Under the pieces are notes generated by a model. The model saw only the letters and a program-made list of their open reading frames with translations, made no database searches and was not told the DNA's origin. 43,304 nt of DNA from JANNRR01 sp031401675. GTDB lineage: Bacteria > Pseudomonadota > Alphaproteobacteria > Rhodobacterales > Rhodobacteraceae. The position numbers were made by a program, and so were the translations under genes. Shown one piece after another: positions 42,480 to 43,304 of the stretch. Position 1 is the stretch's first letter; each line of letters begins with the position of its first letter. Location of the stretch: NCBI GenBank assembly GCA_031401675.1, contig JANNRR010000152.1:1-43304 (forward strand), read 5' to 3'.

Positions 42480-43136
42480 ATGCGGGCGATGAAGCGGGCC
42501 GGGATGGCCTCGGGGACCGTGGTGCTGGCCGGATTGCTGGCCTTGGGGCTGGCCACAACGCTGGCCTTGGCGCTGGCCACAGGACTGGCCGGAATGGCCG
42601 CCGCCGAAGGGCTGAGCCTGTCGACCTCGTCAAGCTCGCGGGCCGGGCTGTTCCGGGCGCAGACCCGGCTGCTGGATACCAGACTGGCGGTACAGTACGA
42701 AAACTCGTCGCGGTTGCGCCCCGAGGGCGCGGTGATGCCTGACGCGGCGGTGCCCGGTTATTCCGGCAAGTACAAGGGCGCCTACCTGAAACTGGCCAGG
42801 GAGGCGGCGCGCCAGCACGGCGTGCCCGAGGATCTGTTCCTGCGGCTGGTCCAGCAGGAATCGGGGTGGAATCCGGGGGCAAAGTCGAACAAGGGCGCGA
42901 CCGGGCTTGCCCAACTGATGCCGGGCACCGCGCGCAAGCTGGGCGTGAACATCGACGATCCCGCCCAGAATCTTGAAGGCGGGGCGCGCTATCTGCGGAT
43001 GATGCACGACAAGTTCGGCACCTGGCGGCTGGCGCTTGCGGCCTACAACGCCGGTCCGGGGGCGGTGGAAAAGCACGACGGCATCCCGCCCTATGCCGAA
43101 ACCAACACCTCCGTGACGGTCATCCTGGGCGGCTGA
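42480..43136 (+). CDS. Lytic transglycosylase (SLT family)
   Basis: A 218-residue envelope protein. A long hydrophobic segment (about 12-42) acts as a signal peptide or anchor. The SLT domain starts near 100: LFLRLVQQESGWNPGAKSNKGATGLAQLMPGTARKLG with catalytic Glu127, then ALAAYNAGPGAVEKHDGIPPYAET. It cuts peptidoglycan strands to leave 1,6-anhydro ends. ATG at 42480 is preceded by CGGGGGAAC. A possible -10 box TATAGT lies about 35 bases upstream, with a poor -35. The dispersed hairpin repeat follows its stop. Confidence 0.9.
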   Translation: MRAMKRAGMASGTVVLAGLLALGLATTLALALATGLAGMAAAEGLSLSTSSSSRAGLFRAQTRLLDTRLAVQYENSSRLRPEGAVMPDAAVPGYSGKYKGAYLKLAREAARQHGVPEDLFLRLVQQESGWNPGAKSNKGATGLAQLMPGTARKLGVNIDDPAQNLEGGARYLRMMHDKFGTWRLALAAYNAGPGAVEKHDGIPPYAETNTSVTVILGG

Positions 43137-43143
43137 CGCCACA

Positions 43144-43190
43144 CCCGGGGGCCAGACCCGGGGGCCAGCCCCCGGACCCCCGGGATACTT
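43144..43190. repeat. Dispersed GC-rich hairpin repeat, copy 2
   Basis: Stem CCGGGGGC / GCCCCCGG (43158-43165 and 43168-43175), then ACCCCCGGGATACTT. The 23-base core 43168-43190 is the exact reverse complement of 9902-9924. Before it CCCGGGGGCCAGA is duplicated in tandem (43144 onward). It lies after the lytic transglycosylase gene and before a converging gene, a likely terminator position. Confidence 0.75.
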
Positions 43191-43224
43191 TTGAACAGGT
43201 GAATGGGGCCGGTTTCAGGCCCGA

Positions 43225-43304
43225 TCAGACCAGAGTGCCATCGGATGAAATCCGTGTAGCACCAAAGAGATAACGGTGCAGCACCTCGGGCAGGTCGACC
43301 GACC
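43225..43304 (-). CDS. C-terminal end of a leftward gene, cut by the window edge
   Basis: One open minus-strand frame from the edge ends with TGA at 43225-43227. The 26 visible residues include LPEVLHRYLFGATRISSDG. The outer codons have the high-GC third positions of real genes here. It converges with the lytic transglycosylase. No family can be named from this length. Confidence 0.4.
   Translation of the reverse strand, partial: SVDLPEVLHRYLFGATRISSDGTLV

Overview
The window is very GC-rich with strong G/C at third codon positions. Its gene content is that of an alphaproteobacterium of the Rhodobacteraceae (Rhodobacter/Paracoccus-like): several RTX and Hint-domain exoproteins, an IalB-family protein, an aroK-aroB pair divergent from a xerD operon, a form II CO-dehydrogenase-like cluster, and a multidomain glycosyltransferase family often found in that group. 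This placement rests on family recognition, not on a database search. No tRNA, rRNA, CRISPR array or phage module was seen.

Layout. 1-140: edge of an IS630-like element. 199-8128: a surface-glycan type cluster of two GT2-like proteins, two tandem paralogous DxD glycosyltransferases, and two copies of a domain usually mislabelled 'phosphoadenosine phosphosulfate reductase'; one of these copies forms the end of a three-part fusion protein. 8142-8774: lipoprotein with a lysozyme-like fold. 8956-11242: coxD (MoxR ATPase) and coxE (VWA). 11394-13478: OmpA-family protein with about 240 residues of Ala/Glu repeats. 13506-17050: TetR regulator divergent from DUF4386-xdhC-molybdopterin-binding gene. 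17051-18590: AT-rich gap with a CtrA-like site, then a Hint-domain exoprotein. 18752-21121: leftward operon arsR-SRPBCC-DUF899-GFA-DUF1761. 21247-25035: coxS-coxL-coxM, form II by its AYRGAGR active-site loop. 25087-27240: two exported proteins and a gap with two candidate leftward small RNAs. 27241-28800: DUF853/HerA-like ATPase. 29374-32898: CAP-RTX protein and an RTX protein. 32936-35538: leftward operon of a 46-aa membrane protein, an exported protein and xerD. 35759-37449: aroK-aroB. 37851-39569: glycosyltransferase-sulfotransferase fusion. 39599-41428: seven-repeat, propeller-like RTX protein. 41700-42200: ssb. 42480-43136: lytic transglycosylase. The last 80 bases hold the end of another leftward gene.

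How the parts work together. coxS/L/M encode the three subunits of a molybdenum hydroxylase. coxD/coxE, xdhC and the molybdopterin-binding gene are its expected maturation factors, but they lie 4-12 kb away in two separate blocks, with an OmpA gene and a TetR-controlled membrane gene between them. The glycosyltransferase fusions at both ends, together with four secreted RTX/Hint proteins, suggest heavy investment in the cell surface and matrix. No type I secretion transporter lies in the window.

Most unusual items: (1) a 340-bp structured repeat at 28808-29150 and 37457-37790, whose palindrome arms have changed in a compensatory way; (2) two tandem terminator-ended small RNA candidates at 26943-27182; (3) two multi-enzyme fusions (5927-8128 and 37851-39569) that do not fit textbook families.
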